NCBI RefSeq assembly: GCF_003725735.1
Contig: NZ_RJTM01000102.1
Span: 1-64,000 of the forward strand
Direction: 5' to 3'
Length of the DNA stretch: 64,000 nt
DNA from: Sinomicrobium pectinilyticum
Lineage (GTDB): Bacteria; Bacteroidota; Bacteroidia; Flavobacteriales; Flavobacteriaceae
The translations under genes were made by a program, and so were the position numbers. How positions within the stretch are numbered: the first letter of the stretch is position 1; each line of letters starts with the position of its first letter. Shown in pieces: positions 45,512 through 55,949 of the stretch. The notes beneath the pieces were generated by a model, which saw only the letters and a list, made by a program, of their open reading frames with translations, was not told the origin of the DNA and did not search any database.

Positions 45512-47275
45512 ATGAAATTTTTAAGAAATCTGTTAGCCTCCATTTTAGGGTGCATTATAGCCCTGGGTGTATTGTTTTTTATGTTCCTCATCTTTGTAAG
45601 CCTTGTAGGCAGCCAGGACAATGTAATAACCGTACCGGATAAATCCGTACTGGAAATAGGTATCGACCAACCCCTGAAGGATTACGGCGGTAAATTTGAT
45701 TTTACCGATTTCGGGATGAAATATGAACAATATGACGGGTTGAACCATATGCTGAAAGCGATAGAACAGGCGAAAACCGATACCAAGATCAAGGGGATAA
45801 GTATAAACAGTAGTTACCTCCCGGCAGGTATGGCACAGGCCAGAGCCATACGGAATGCGCTGAACGATTTTAAGTCTTCCGGAAAATTCGTATATGCTTA
45901 CGGGGATTTTTATTCGCAGAAGGATTATTACCTCGCTTCCGTAGCCGACTCGGTTTTCGTTAACCCTGTTGGGGATATAGATTTTAAAGGGCTGTCTTCC
46001 GAAGTGTTGTTCTTTAAGGACCTGCAGGAAAAAACGGGGGTCAAACTGGAAGTGATCCGTCACGGTAAATACAAAAGCGCCGTGGAGCCCTTCCTGGATA
46101 ATAAAATGAGCCCGGAAAACAGGCACCAGATATCCGAATTATTATTTTCCGTATGGGATTCCATGCTGGAAGACATCTCCGGTAGCAGAGGGGTTGGTCT
46201 GGATACTCTTAACAGTATAGCGGATAAGCTGGGGGCAAGGACACCGGTTATGGCGCTTAATGCGAAACTGGTAGACCGGATCGCCTATTTTGATGAGTAT
46301 GAATCTTCCCTGAAACTTGCAGGCGGAATAAAAGAAGGGGAAGAACTGGAATATATAAATATGAAGGAGTATGCCGAATATGCCGCTAAAAAGGTTAAAA
46401 AGATCGGGAAGGACAAGATAGCAGTGATCTATGCCGAGGGAGAAATTGTGTACGGTGAAGGTGGCAAAGATTATGTAGGACAGGGCATTATCGTAAAAGC
46501 TCTTAAAAAAGCCAGGGAGGACGATAAGGTAAAAGCCATCGTACTCCGTATAAATTCACCGGGGGGAAGTGCATTGGCCTCGGATATCATCTGGAGGGAA
46601 GTGGAGATTACCAAAAGGGATAAACCCGTAGTTGTATCTATGGGGAACCTCGCTGCCTCGGGAGGATATTACATTGCCTCGGGTGCAGATAAGATATTTG
46701 CCGAGCCCACCACGATAACCGGATCAATAGGTGTTTTCGGAATGCTGCCCAATTTCAAAGAACTGGCAGACCGGATGGGAATACATGCGGAACATGTAGT
46801 TACCAACGACCAGGCTCTCGGGTATAGTGTTTTTCAGCCTTTGTCCGAAAAATACGCTGAAGTGACCAAAGAGAGTATCGAAAATATTTACAGCACCTTT
46901 ATCAATCATGTTGCCGATGGCAGGGAAATGACCGAGGAAGAAGTGGATTCCATAGCCCAGGGAAGGGTATGGAGCGGTGCGGAAGCATTGGAGATAGGCC
47001 TTGTGGATGAGATAGGAGGACTGGAAGACGCCATAGCATATGCCGCAGAAACCGGGGGAACCGGAGAATATACCGTGCAGGATTTTCCGGTGTATACCAC
47101 GAGCATTCAGGATATTATGGATAAGTTTATCGGTGTTTCCATTACCAGGAGTAAAGAAGAAATCTTAAAAGAAGAAATAGGAGAAGAGGCATACCGGATA
47201 TTGCAAAAAATAAAAGTACTGTCCAGGCAAAAAGGAGTGCAGGCCAGGTTGCCGTTTGAGCTTATTATGCATTAA
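45512..47275 (+). CDS. sppA: Signal peptide peptidase SppA, long (67K) type
   Basis: The product has 587 residues. An N-terminal membrane segment (about 8-33) anchors the protein; the rest is periplasmic. It has the duplicated crotonase-like fold of the long SppA. The catalytic Lys is K188 in 'GKYKSAVEPF', and the Ser is S383 in 'NLAASGGYYIASGADKIF'. Both are in the places known for E. coli SppA. It digests signal peptides after cleavage. A 13-bp hairpin follows the stop codon. No neighbour suggests a special role. Confidence 0.95.
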   Translation: MKFLRNLLASILGCIIALGVLFFMFLIFVSLVGSQDNVITVPDKSVLEIGIDQPLKDYGGKFDFTDFGMKYEQYDGLNHMLKAIEQAKTDTKIKGISINSSYLPAGMAQARAIRNALNDFKSSGKFVYAYGDFYSQKDYYLASVADSVFVNPVGDIDFKGLSSEVLFFKDLQEKTGVKLEVIRHGKYKSAVEPFLDNKMSPENRHQISELLFSVWDSMLEDISGSRGVGLDTLNSIADKLGARTPVMALNAKLVDRIAYFDEYESSLKLAGGIKEGEELEYINMKEYAEYAAKKVKKIGKDKIAVIYAEGEIVYGEGGKDYVGQGIIVKALKKAREDDKVKAIVLRINSPGGSALASDIIWREVEITKRDKPVVVSMGNLAASGGYYIASGADKIFAEPTTITGSIGVFGMLPNFKELADRMGIHAEHVVTNDQALGYSVFQPLSEKYAEVTKESIENIYSTFINHVADGREMTEEEVDSIAQGRVWSGAEALEIGLVDEIGGLEDAIAYAAETGGTGEYTVQDFPVYTTSIQDIMDKFIGVSITRSKEEILKEEIGEEAYRILQKIKVLSRQKGVQARLPFELIMH

Positions 47276-47308
47276 AATATGAGGTAAGTAACAAAACCGT
47301 TTTATAGC

Positions 47309-47349
47309 AAAGCCGGAAAACTTCCATAGGGTATAGGTTTTCCGGCTTT
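47309..47349. terminator. Long hairpin after sppA
   Basis: Perfect 13-bp inverted repeat AAAGCCGGAAAAC (47309-47321) / GTTTTCCGGCTTT (47337-47349) with a 15-nt loop, 33 nt past the sppA stop. The T-run is short, but position and stability fit a terminator. Confidence 0.65.
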
Positions 47350-47413
47350 GAATAATTGTTCTGACGGTGTTGCAGGCACCTTTTTTCGAATTTCTCCAAT
47401 AAAAACCATTTGC

Positions 47414-48115
47414 ATGCAAAAACATAAAGCCGCATACCAGCTATATTTATATCTCGCAGCACTGTTCATCACTTCCTTGGTAGTTTCCAATCTTATCTTT
47501 CAAAAATTCTTTTACTGGTACCCTTTCGGGGAAATAAACATTTTCGGGGCAAAGATATTTGAGATATCCGTCGGGATACTGCCTTACCCGGTAACCTTCC
47601 TGATCACCGACCTCATTTCGGAAATATTCGGTAAAAAGAAGGCGAACCAGGTGGTCACCGCGGGTATTTTTGCTTCATTGTTTTCCCTGCTTATTGTCTA
47701 CGTTTCCGATGCTTCTCCTGCGACGGACTGGTCCCCTGTAGGAGATGAGCTGTTCCGGGATGTTTTCGGACGTACCATACTGGCCGTAATGGCCTCTATG
47801 CTGGCTTACCTGGCGGCACAATACGTGGATATCCACATTTATCATTTCTGGAAAAACTACACCAAAGGCAGACATTTGTGGCTCCGGAACAATGGCTCTA
47901 CGATCTCTTCCCAGATTATAGATACCATGACCGTACTGCTCCTGCTCTGTTCTTTTGATGTGATTGCCTGGGAGCGGTTTACCGGCTTACTGATAGGAGG
48001 GGTCCTGTTCAAAATGTTAATAGCTTTGCTGGATACTCCTTTTTTATATTTTTTTGTATATCTTATCCGTAACAGGTTTGACCTGGAAAAAGGAGAGGAG
48101 ATCCAGTTGCCCTGA
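47414..48115 (+). CDS. Queuosine precursor transporter (YhhQ/VUT family)
   Basis: The product has 233 residues from the ATG at 47414; the longer frame from 47348 starts inside a hairpin. Six hydrophobic segments are visible, for example 'LYLAALFITSLVVSNLIFQK' and 'AVMASMLAYLAAQYVDIHIY'. Diagnostic blocks are 'PYPVTFLITDLISEIFGKKK' and 'STISSQIIDTMTVLLL', the YhhQ signature. The family imports preQ0/preQ1 or queuine-type bases for tRNA modification. No preQ1 riboswitch could be found upstream, although a small hairpin with six T lies at about 47366-47386. Confidence 0.9.
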   Translation: MQKHKAAYQLYLYLAALFITSLVVSNLIFQKFFYWYPFGEINIFGAKIFEISVGILPYPVTFLITDLISEIFGKKKANQVVTAGIFASLFSLLIVYVSDASPATDWSPVGDELFRDVFGRTILAVMASMLAYLAAQYVDIHIYHFWKNYTKGRHLWLRNNGSTISSQIIDTMTVLLLLCSFDVIAWERFTGLLIGGVLFKMLIALLDTPFLYFFVYLIRNRFDLEKGEEIQLP

Positions 48116-48288
48116 CAAGATCGTATTTATATAGAAGAAAAACCCTGAAAAAAGATAAAACAGGCGCAGCATTGATTCAAACAAAAATAAAAGCAATGAA
48201 ACACCCATGATAAAGTTTCCTTTAACACAAACAAGCATGAATATGGGTGTTCCATGTGACCGTTGAAAAACAAATAAAAAATATACAC

Positions 48289-50943
48289 ATGAAAATTAAA
48301 AAGGGATTAAAGATAGCCGGGATCACTCTCGGGATACTCATACTCTTACTTGCGGTAACCCCGCTTTTGTTCAAGGATAAAATAACAGCACTTATCAAGG
48401 AGAACATCAATGAGAACATAAATGCTAAAGTCGATTTTAAAGACATGGATATCAGTCTTTTGTCGGGTTTTCCGAAAGCCCGGGTTTCCCTGAACGAAAT
48501 ATCCGTAATCAACCTTTCCCCTTTTGAAGGGGATACCCTGTTCTATGCCGATGAGGTTTCCGTAAAAATGGGAATAGGAGAACTGTTCAAGGGAAGCGGA
48601 ATGCAGATAAGCAGCTTTGCCGTAGACAAGGCTAATGTGAATATCCTGGTGAACAGCGAGGGGAAAGCCAACTATGACATAGCCAAAGAAACCGGGAGTA
48701 CGGATAATAGTAAAGAGGGGGCCGCAGAAGGAGAAGATTTCAGTTTTTCGGTACAGCAATACGCTATCAGGGACAGCCGGATATCTTACATGGATGAAGA
48801 GGGGAAAATGCAGTTTGTCATGGACGAATTCAACCATTCCGGTAGCGGGGACCTTTCCCTGACCAAATCGGAGCTAAAAACGAAAACAAATGCATTGGTC
48901 TCTTTTGTGATGGACAGCACGGCCTATGTCAGTAAAAACAGGGTGGATCTCAATGCGGTTATCGGTATAGACCTGGAGAAGAACCGCTATTCATTCCTGG
49001 ACAATACTTTATTGCTCAACCAACTCCCCCTGGTGTTTGACGGCTATGTGCAACTCAATGATAATAGCCAGGAGGTGGATGTGACCTTCAATACCCCGTC
49101 ATCCGATTTTAAGAATTTCCTTGCGGTTATTCCCGAAGCGTATTCCAGCAATATAGATAATGTACAGACTACCGGGAATTTTGAGGTAAAAGGAAAAGTA
49201 AAAGGTGTGGTGGACGATACACATATCCCTACTTTTGATATAAAAATAGCTTCCGACAACGCATCCTTCAAATATCCTGACCTGCCCAAATCGGTTTCGG
49301 ATATAAAACTGGCTACGGAAATAGTCAATAAAACGGGACTTGCCAAAGATACCTATGTGGACATTCAAAAACTGTCTTTCCGGATAGACCAGGATGTGTT
49401 TAATGCCAATGCACGGTTGAACAATGTCACGGAAAATATGCACGTCAATGCCCGGATAGACGGGAAACTGAACCTGGCCAATCTTTCCAGGGCATATCCT
49501 TTTCCGATGAAGGAAGAGTTGAGCGGTATTCTGGTAGCGGATATCACTACGGCTTTTGATATGGCCTCCATTGAAAACCAGAAGTATGAAAATACCAGAA
49601 ATTCGGGAACGGTAGATCTCACCGGCTTTACGTATGCATCTGCGGAAATGGCCAATCCCGTAAGTATCAGCAAAGCCAATGTAACCTTTAATCCCGCAAC
49701 GGTAAAACTCAATACTTTTCAGGCAAAAACCGGACAGACCGATCTGAATGCCACGGGTACCATTAATAACCTGATGGGCTTTATGTTCAATAAGGAGAAT
49801 ATAGAGGGAAATTTTACCCTGTCGTCCGATACTTTTTCGCTTAATGACTTTATGGTGGCCGAAGCAGAAGGCGAAGGAACACCGGAAGGCGGATCGGAAA
49901 AGCCGGGGACAGGAGAAAAAAGCGATGCGAAAACCGAAGAAAAGATCAAGATACCTTCGTTCCTGGATTGTACGGTGGATGCATCGGCCAATACGGTAAT
50001 ATATGATAATCTGAAATTAAAAAATGTAAAAGGGACCCTCATCATACGGGATGAAAAAGCCACACTGAAAAACCTCAGGTCCGATGTATTCAACGGGCAA
50101 CTGGCCATAAACGGGGATGTGTCCACAAAAGAGGCTACACCGACCTTTAATATGAAGATGGATATCAGCAATTTCGATATCGCCGAATCTTTCCAGGGAC
50201 TGGACCTGCTGAAAGCCCTGACCCCCATTGCGGGTATTTTGGAGGGTAAACTGAATACGGACCTGTCCCTTTCCGGAAACTTGAACGACGACCTGACGCC
50301 CGTACTGACATCCGTTTCCGGAGATGCCCTGGCAGAAGTGCTGACTTCGGGAATCGATACCGGAAATTCGAAATTGCTCAGCGGATTGACCAGCAACCTG
50401 AGTTTTCTGGATGTGAACAAATTAAATCTGAAGGACATTAAAACACATTTGTCCTTTGATAACGGAAAAGTCAACGTAAAGCCCTTTCATATAAAATACC
50501 AGGATATAGACATTGAGGTAGCGGGAAGCCACGGTTTTGACAAAACAATGGCCTATAAAGCGACATTTAATGTTCCTGCCAAATATCTTGGGAAAGAAGC
50601 AAGCAATCTGCTGGCCCAGCTGAATGAAAAGGAAAAAGAGGAAATGACTGTTCCCGTTACGGCAACCATAGGCGGAACCTATACCAGTCCGTCTGTTTCT
50701 ACCGACATGAAATCTGCCGTTACTGCATTGACACAACAGCTCATTGCCAGGCAAAAAGACAAGCTGGTCGGTCAGGGCAAGGATGCCGTGGGCAATGCGT
50801 TGGGTAATCTTTTGGGAGGAAAAAGCAAGGACAGCACGGCAACCGATACTACGGCTGCCAAGAAGCAGGAATCCGTTAAAGAAGCTGCGAAAGATGTTTT
50901 GCAGGGATTGTTCGGGAAAAAGAAAAAAGATACGACGAATTAA
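48289..50943 (+). CDS. AsmA-like protein, envelope biogenesis
   Basis: The product has 884 residues from the ATG at 48289; the frame is open from 48247. One N-terminal membrane segment ('IAGITLGILILLLAVTPLLF') is followed by a long beta-rich periplasmic part with 'INENINAKVDFKDMDISLL' at its start and the AsmA C-terminal block 'KTHLSFDNGKVNVKPFHIKY' and 'DIDIEVAGSHGFDKTMAYKA'. A low-complexity Glu/Gly/Pro linker lies near residue 530. AsmA-like proteins bridge inner and outer membranes and are linked to lipid transport. The C-terminus is Lys-rich. Confidence 0.88.
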   Translation: MKIKKGLKIAGITLGILILLLAVTPLLFKDKITALIKENINENINAKVDFKDMDISLLSGFPKARVSLNEISVINLSPFEGDTLFYADEVSVKMGIGELFKGSGMQISSFAVDKANVNILVNSEGKANYDIAKETGSTDNSKEGAAEGEDFSFSVQQYAIRDSRISYMDEEGKMQFVMDEFNHSGSGDLSLTKSELKTKTNALVSFVMDSTAYVSKNRVDLNAVIGIDLEKNRYSFLDNTLLLNQLPLVFDGYVQLNDNSQEVDVTFNTPSSDFKNFLAVIPEAYSSNIDNVQTTGNFEVKGKVKGVVDDTHIPTFDIKIASDNASFKYPDLPKSVSDIKLATEIVNKTGLAKDTYVDIQKLSFRIDQDVFNANARLNNVTENMHVNARIDGKLNLANLSRAYPFPMKEELSGILVADITTAFDMASIENQKYENTRNSGTVDLTGFTYASAEMANPVSISKANVTFNPATVKLNTFQAKTGQTDLNATGTINNLMGFMFNKENIEGNFTLSSDTFSLNDFMVAEAEGEGTPEGGSEKPGTGEKSDAKTEEKIKIPSFLDCTVDASANTVIYDNLKLKNVKGTLIIRDEKATLKNLRSDVFNGQLAINGDVSTKEATPTFNMKMDISNFDIAESFQGLDLLKALTPIAGILEGKLNTDLSLSGNLNDDLTPVLTSVSGDALAEVLTSGIDTGNSKLLSGLTSNLSFLDVNKLNLKDIKTHLSFDNGKVNVKPFHIKYQDIDIEVAGSHGFDKTMAYKATFNVPAKYLGKEASNLLAQLNEKEKEEMTVPVTATIGGTYTSPSVSTDMKSAVTALTQQLIARQKDKLVGQGKDAVGNALGNLLGGKSKDSTATDTTAAKKQESVKEAAKDVLQGLFGKKKKDTTN

Positions 50944-51034
50944 GTCGGGAGGGGAAAGCATGAAGCTAGAAGTGCGAAGATATAAGTATGTTTGTTCATC
51001 TCATTTAACTTCGTGCTTCTAACTTCGCACTCTT

Positions 51035-52279
51035 CTAATCGTATTTCCTCTTTATAAACCACAGGTCTTCCAGGCTGATGTTAAGGGTGATAAAATGATA
51101 GTTTTCCTTGATGAGAATGTTCGATAACTGCCCTTTCTGCCCGTAAGAATATGAGATGTTGAGCATGGAATTGGTATTTGTGTTCAGGGGAAGTCCCAGT
51201 CCCGCCGTAATGGCATAACCACCTACTTTTTTGTGGTTGATGGACAGGTAACCGTTATCCGAGGTAAAACCGCCACGAAACTGTACCCTGTCTATATATT
51301 CCAATGACCTGGCGTTTTTCATGTATTCTACCCCCATACTGAAAATGTCCTGGTCTTCATATTGGCCGATATTGTCTGTCTGGCTGGTGGAACTCCAGAA
51401 ATTTCTTTTGTAATCCGCATTTACGGAAAACCCTTTGAAGGGGGTGAAGTAAATACCGACTCCCAATTCCGTGGGTAATTTGAAGTCGGAAATATTTTCA
51501 CCTTCTTCATCCTCTACGGTTACACTGGTCCCGTCGAGGGTCTTGGTCACGGTCCTGTCCATGCTGCCATCGAGGGAAACCGGCAACTGTACGGTACCTC
51601 CCACAGAGAAATTCTTTAAAATATCGTACTGGAAACCCAGTCCCAGGCGAACACCATGATAAAAGGAGGTCTCGTTCATGTCAAAATAACTGCTTCCTAT
51701 ATAAAAGAATTCGTTTTCTTTAATGCTCCCGAACAGATAAGAAGCATTGACCCCTATTCGTATTTTATCCGAGAGCAAATAGCTATAATTGATCTTGACA
51801 TCGTTCAGCCCGCCCGAACCGTTGATTGTGCTCTCGAATTCCTGGTCAGACCCCTCTATGTTCGAGGTAACCCCCAGCAATGTATATCCTACATTGGTAT
51901 ACGGGGTAAGGGTAACTCCTATGCCCGACTTTTTTGAAAGGGAAAAGGCAAAAGCGAGGTTCGAAAAATTAAAACTCCATTTGTCCTCGTCGTTTATTTT
52001 ATTCGAATAATGATTGTATTCTGCCCGGAACCCCACATCAAAAAAGAAAGATTTATCAAATATGGAAGCATAGGATGCGGGGTTGAGGTTATTAATTCCG
52101 GAATTCCCCGGCATAGCGATTCCGCCATGACCCAGGGCATTGTATTTTCCCACATTGGCCTGGTTGATTATACCGAGGCCGTACATCGAGTACGGAGATC
52201 CGGTCAGGCCTTCGGATTGGGCATTTGCAGCAAGGAAACAGCATGTAAAAACACACGCGAAAAAAATAATCTTCTTCAT
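51035..52279 (-). CDS. Outer-membrane beta-barrel protein (FadL/OmpP1-like)
   Basis: The product has 414 residues from an ATG near 52279, chosen because it begins a signal peptide ending in AANAQ; the frame upstream overlaps the preceding gene. After the signal, 'GSPYSMYGLGIIN' and 'GHGGIAMPGNSGINNLNPAS' form the glycine-rich hatch region typical of FadL/OmpP1-type proteins, then amphipathic strands to the end ('NISLEDLWFIKRKYD'). The family imports hydrophobic compounds, but this member's ligand is unknown. The gene follows the DUF4270 gene by 49 nt and is probably co-transcribed. Confidence 0.75.
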   Translation of the reverse strand: MKKIIFFACVFTCCFLAANAQSEGLTGSPYSMYGLGIINQANVGKYNALGHGGIAMPGNSGINNLNPASYASIFDKSFFFDVGFRAEYNHYSNKINDEDKWSFNFSNLAFAFSLSKKSGIGVTLTPYTNVGYTLLGVTSNIEGSDQEFESTINGSGGLNDVKINYSYLLSDKIRIGVNASYLFGSIKENEFFYIGSSYFDMNETSFYHGVRLGLGFQYDILKNFSVGGTVQLPVSLDGSMDRTVTKTLDGTSVTVEDEEGENISDFKLPTELGVGIYFTPFKGFSVNADYKRNFWSSTSQTDNIGQYEDQDIFSMGVEYMKNARSLEYIDRVQFRGGFTSDNGYLSINHKKVGGYAITAGLGLPLNTNTNSMLNISYSYGQKGQLSNILIKENYHFITLNISLEDLWFIKRKYD

Positions 52280-52328
52280 ATGAATAGTGGGTTTTTGACC
52301 TTCGGAATTGCGGAATACCGCACCGTAA

Positions 52329-53657
52329 TTATTCCTGATCTTCATCGTAAATCGCATACAATACTTGCAGTGTAGCTTCATAATCCCTGTTGTTTTCCCC
52401 GTTGAGTACCATACGGTCTACAGATGAACTGTATTGAGAAGGTATAAGGATCAAAGAGCTTCGGTCTTCCCGGGTGGCTGTCATAAGGCGTTCTATATAA
52501 GTGCCCAGCGGTACTTCAAAATACAGTTCGTTAAACTCCTCGTTCTCCCGGTTCAATATGGCCTGTAATGCGGTTGATTCGGAAGTAGTAAGCTGTTCCG
52601 TAATATCGTTGTTCTGGTCTACAATATAGATGTTGAGCGTATCTCTCAGCGGGAGGTTCTTATCATAAGATGCATTGGTGGGTTTTATTCTGAGAAATGC
52701 ATTTAGTACTGTTCCCGTACCATCTATGTCGTAGAGAGTGCGGATGGAGGGAAAGCGTATCCTTGTGGTAATGCCTGTTCCCGATTGTATGAAAACCCGG
52801 TCTCCGGCCTCTGAACTGGGTAGCACCACTTCGCGGGAGGTAAGTTGGCTGAACAGTGTTCCATCGTCTTCGGAGACGATACGGTTAAAAAAGGTTGCGG
52901 GACTGTTTTCGGTCGTAATGGTAAAGTCTGTGTACTGTACCGTGGGTTCTTCCGTTTCGTGGGTGGAATAGTAGATCCTCAGGTAAGTTTTGTCCGATGA
53001 GGTATTAAACCCGAGAACGGTCCCATTATCATTTTCCCCGGGTTGTAGCGTAATCCCCTTGAAGTATTCCCGTAGCTGGTCATTGGTAGTAATGTTCTTT
53101 TGCTGTATTTGTTCGAACAACTCCTCGCCAAATTCGTCATTGAGTTTTATTTCTACGGAATCTGTCCCGCCCAAAGGTCTGGGAATAAAGGCAATTTCTC
53201 CCAGGCTTTCGGTTTCGTGTGCTATGGTCTGCTCGTTGTAAAAGGAATCCCCTTCCACCGGTTTTACCCGGGCCGTCAGTCTTTTTACATGTATGGAAGA
53301 AGTTTGGAGGGTGTCGTTGTAATAATATTTATCATATCCCATAAAGAAAGAGATACTGTCATAGACGGCCTCATTATCTATGCTGTAGCTTGTGGGCAAT
53401 AACTCAAAATAACTTGAAGCCGTGGTCTTTCCGAAAACGGTATCGAGGTACTGGCCTACCAATATACGGGTAGCATCGGAAGTTACCAGGCTGTCGAATT
53501 TAATGGTAGACATTTCTACGGTAAGAGTGTCGATAGACAGTACCCGGATATTACTGTCGGTAAAATCTTCGCCTGCTTCAAAGTCGGTGTCATAAGCATT
53601 GTCATCACCGCAGGACCACAAAAGAACAGACAGGCAAAAAAATAGCATGTGTCGCAT
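52329..53657 (-). CDS. DUF4270 family lipoprotein
   Basis: The product has 442 residues. The lipobox is LLWSC, followed by 'GDDNAYDTDFEAGEDF', a Cys plus Asp/Glu surface-export type start. Motifs 'STIKFDSLVTSDATRILVGQ' and 'DTVFGKTTASSYFELLPTS' are characteristic of DUF4270, a Bacteroidota lipoprotein family of unknown role. The product should be a large beta-sandwich exposed at the cell surface. It comes first in an operon with the barrel protein at 51035, suggesting a surface lipoprotein-porin pair. Confidence 0.85.
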   Translation of the reverse strand: MRHMLFFCLSVLLWSCGDDNAYDTDFEAGEDFTDSNIRVLSIDTLTVEMSTIKFDSLVTSDATRILVGQYLDTVFGKTTASSYFELLPTSYSIDNEAVYDSISFFMGYDKYYYNDTLQTSSIHVKRLTARVKPVEGDSFYNEQTIAHETESLGEIAFIPRPLGGTDSVEIKLNDEFGEELFEQIQQKNITTNDQLREYFKGITLQPGENDNGTVLGFNTSSDKTYLRIYYSTHETEEPTVQYTDFTITTENSPATFFNRIVSEDDGTLFSQLTSREVVLPSSEAGDRVFIQSGTGITTRIRFPSIRTLYDIDGTGTVLNAFLRIKPTNASYDKNLPLRDTLNIYIVDQNNDITEQLTTSESTALQAILNRENEEFNELYFEVPLGTYIERLMTATREDRSSLILIPSQYSSSVDRMVLNGENNRDYEATLQVLYAIYDEDQE

Positions 53658-53859
53658 ATAGAATGATTTTGGGCAAAAATAGCGGGGTTGGCATAGGGGA
53701 AAAATGAAAATCGACCATTGCGGGACCGGCCTATACCAATCCCCTTTATTTACCGATCAAACCACGTCAACGGATTTGATCTGTAAAACCTCCTTTTTGG
53801 TATAGAAATAAGAAGAGTTCATCTATTCTGTTTTTGCCCGGGAAGGGCGCTGTGTAGAT

Positions 53860-54750
53860 TTGTTCAAAAAATTGGTGAGAGCAGTAGTAACCATTATATG
53901 TCTCTTTCTGGTGATTGCCGGGATTTGGGGACAGGAGAAATTTCCGGAAATGATCCAATTGGAGTACAGTATAAACAAGTCAAACGAAGGAGTGAATGTA
54001 TACCAAACCCGGATCGGGGGAAGTAAGGTCTTCGCTACGGGAAATTTTCGTATCGGAGTGGTGGCAGATGCCTACAAATTCGATATGGATTACACTTATA
54101 CCTCTGCAGCAGTGGAGGACATGCATTTTACGGAAGTATATACACTGAGGCCGGAGGTGTTTGTTTCTTATCTCCTGGATGATGCCTGGTCTTTTACTGC
54201 TTATGTTCAGCCCGAAATAGCATCCGATTTCCACGGAAACTGGACCGGGGAAGGGTTCAACATGGGATACGGGGGCTATTTTACCAGGTTGTGGAAGCAA
54301 CCGGGAGAAGCTGTTTCTTCCCTCGTTATAGGAGGTGAATATTCCACGGCCTTCGGAAAACTCCGGTTTGTCCCGGTACTGAACTACAAAAGAAAGATCA
54401 ATACCCATTGGGAATATGCCCTGGGCTATCCGTATACATACCTGTCTTGGAATATCAACCCGAAGCATACGATAAGGCCCGTCCTCGACCTGGACGCTTT
54501 CTATGCCGGGGTCAATGCCGTTACAGGCTATTTCGCAGATGCCGAAAGCCTGTTATATAAGCTGAGTTACCTGAATTTCAACGGAAGGATAAATTATGAG
54601 TACTTTTTCAATCGGGGCTGGAATCTCCTGGCCGGTTTGGGATATTCCATACATAACGAGCTGGATCTTTACCGGGATGACACGAAAGTCCATACCTATG
54701 ATATGGCATCCTCCCTTTATATATCTCTGGGGATCAAATATAAATTTTAA
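53860..54750 (+). CDS. Outer-membrane beta-barrel protein (possibly DUF6268)
   Basis: The product has 296 residues with a signal peptide cleaved after GIWGQ. Strong strands alternate through the protein ('RPEVFVSYLLDDAWSFTAYV', 'EYALGYPYTYLSWNINPKH'), ending in 'SSLYISLGIKYKF' with terminal Phe, a BAM signal. It looks like a 12-strand barrel; my DUF6268 assignment is tentative. It is followed after 12 nt by a kelch lipoprotein and then a DUF4907-histidine kinase-response regulator set, which suggests one functional cluster. Confidence 0.65.
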   Translation: MFKKLVRAVVTIICLFLVIAGIWGQEKFPEMIQLEYSINKSNEGVNVYQTRIGGSKVFATGNFRIGVVADAYKFDMDYTYTSAAVEDMHFTEVYTLRPEVFVSYLLDDAWSFTAYVQPEIASDFHGNWTGEGFNMGYGGYFTRLWKQPGEAVSSLVIGGEYSTAFGKLRFVPVLNYKRKINTHWEYALGYPYTYLSWNINPKHTIRPVLDLDAFYAGVNAVTGYFADAESLLYKLSYLNFNGRINYEYFFNRGWNLLAGLGYSIHNELDLYRDDTKVHTYDMASSLYISLGIKYKF

Positions 54751-54762
54751 ACCAAATAACAA

Positions 54763-55767
54763 ATGAGAAGAACAAAGAAAAAAAATGTGGATTTTATCTT
54801 GTATAGTACCTCTCTGGTTTTTTTCCTGGTGTTCCTGGCAGGTTGTTCCAGCGACGATGAGGAAGACATGGGGAACTGGCAGATCCGTTCTGTTTTTGAC
54901 GGAAAACCGCGAAGCAGTTCCGCTTATTTTTCCATAGGAAACAAGGGATATACCGGGACCGGTTACGACGGTGATGATTACCGGGTTGATTTCTGGGAAT
55001 ACGACATGGATGGGGATTACTGGATACAAAAAGCCGATTTTCCGGGAACGCCCAGAAGTGCGGCAGTAGGCTTCGCCATTGACGGAAAAGGTTACGTGGG
55101 GTCCGGTTATGACGGTGTTAACGAACTGGGGGATTTTTATGCCTACGATACCGGAGCCAATTCCTGGACATCCATAGCCGAATTTCCGGAAAACCCCAGG
55201 AGAGAAGCATTGGCATTTGCGGCCAACGGATACGGGTATTTTGGCACGGGGACCGACGGGGACAATGACAGAAAGGATTTCTGGAAATATGATCCGTCTG
55301 CCGATACGTGGACCGAACTGTTTGGCTTCGGGGGCGATAAAAGGAGAGGGGCCACCAGCTTTACGGTAAATGATAAAGTATATATGGGAACAGGGGTTTC
55401 CAACGGAGTTTATCTCAAAGACTTTTGGGTTTTTGATCCTCAGTCCGAAAGCTGGACCAAACTGCTCGATCTTGATGAAGAAGACGATTACAGTATAGTA
55501 AGGAGCAATGCAGCCGGTTTCTCAATAGGCAGTTACGGATATATAGCGTGTGGTACTGCTTCCGGAACACTGAACTCTATTTGGGAATATGATCCGGTCA
55601 ATGACCTCTGGGAACGAAAGACCGGATACGAAGGTACTTCCAGGCAAAGTCCTGTGGTTTTTTCTAACGGGGCAAGGGCATTTGTGGGGCTTGGCCGTTC
55701 CGGTAACCTTTACCTGGATGATATTAAAGAGTTCCTGCCCTGGGAAGAATATGACGAAGATGATTAG
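54763..55767 (+). CDS. Kelch-repeat lipoprotein
   Basis: The product has 334 residues. The signal peptide has the lipobox LAGC, followed by 'SSDDEEDMG', an acidic export-type start. Six or seven kelch-like repeats follow, with the pattern 'GKGYVGSGYDG', 'DFYAYDTGANSWT', 'GYGYFGTGTDG' and 'DFWKYDPSADTWTEL', predicting a beta-propeller. It is probably a surface or periplasmic binding module. Gene order (barrel, kelch, DUF4907, two-component system) makes it a candidate sensor or partner of the kinase. Confidence 0.88.
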   Translation: MRRTKKKNVDFILYSTSLVFFLVFLAGCSSDDEEDMGNWQIRSVFDGKPRSSSAYFSIGNKGYTGTGYDGDDYRVDFWEYDMDGDYWIQKADFPGTPRSAAVGFAIDGKGYVGSGYDGVNELGDFYAYDTGANSWTSIAEFPENPRREALAFAANGYGYFGTGTDGDNDRKDFWKYDPSADTWTELFGFGGDKRRGATSFTVNDKVYMGTGVSNGVYLKDFWVFDPQSESWTKLLDLDEEDDYSIVRSNAAGFSIGSYGYIACGTASGTLNSIWEYDPVNDLWERKTGYEGTSRQSPVVFSNGARAFVGLGRSGNLYLDDIKEFLPWEEYDEDD

Positions 55768-55949
55768 TGATGTGGTGGTACCCTCCCCGGTCCGGCTACA
55801 GGAAAAGCGGGAACGGGGATTTACTATCGGACAGCTGTATGACCGGGAGGTAAAAGCCGCCGGAACGGGCCTGTAGAATCAGCAAGTTACATAACATTAA
55901 CATATTACCGATCAGGGATATTTGTTGTCTGTCCGGAACTTTAACGAGA

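Noticed and set aside
47350-47413. Possible preQ1 riboswitch upstream of the queuosine precursor transporter
   Set aside because: There is a small hairpin followed by six T, but none of the preQ1-I core (the AGAGGTTC-type stem, C-rich loop and A-rich tail) can be aligned.
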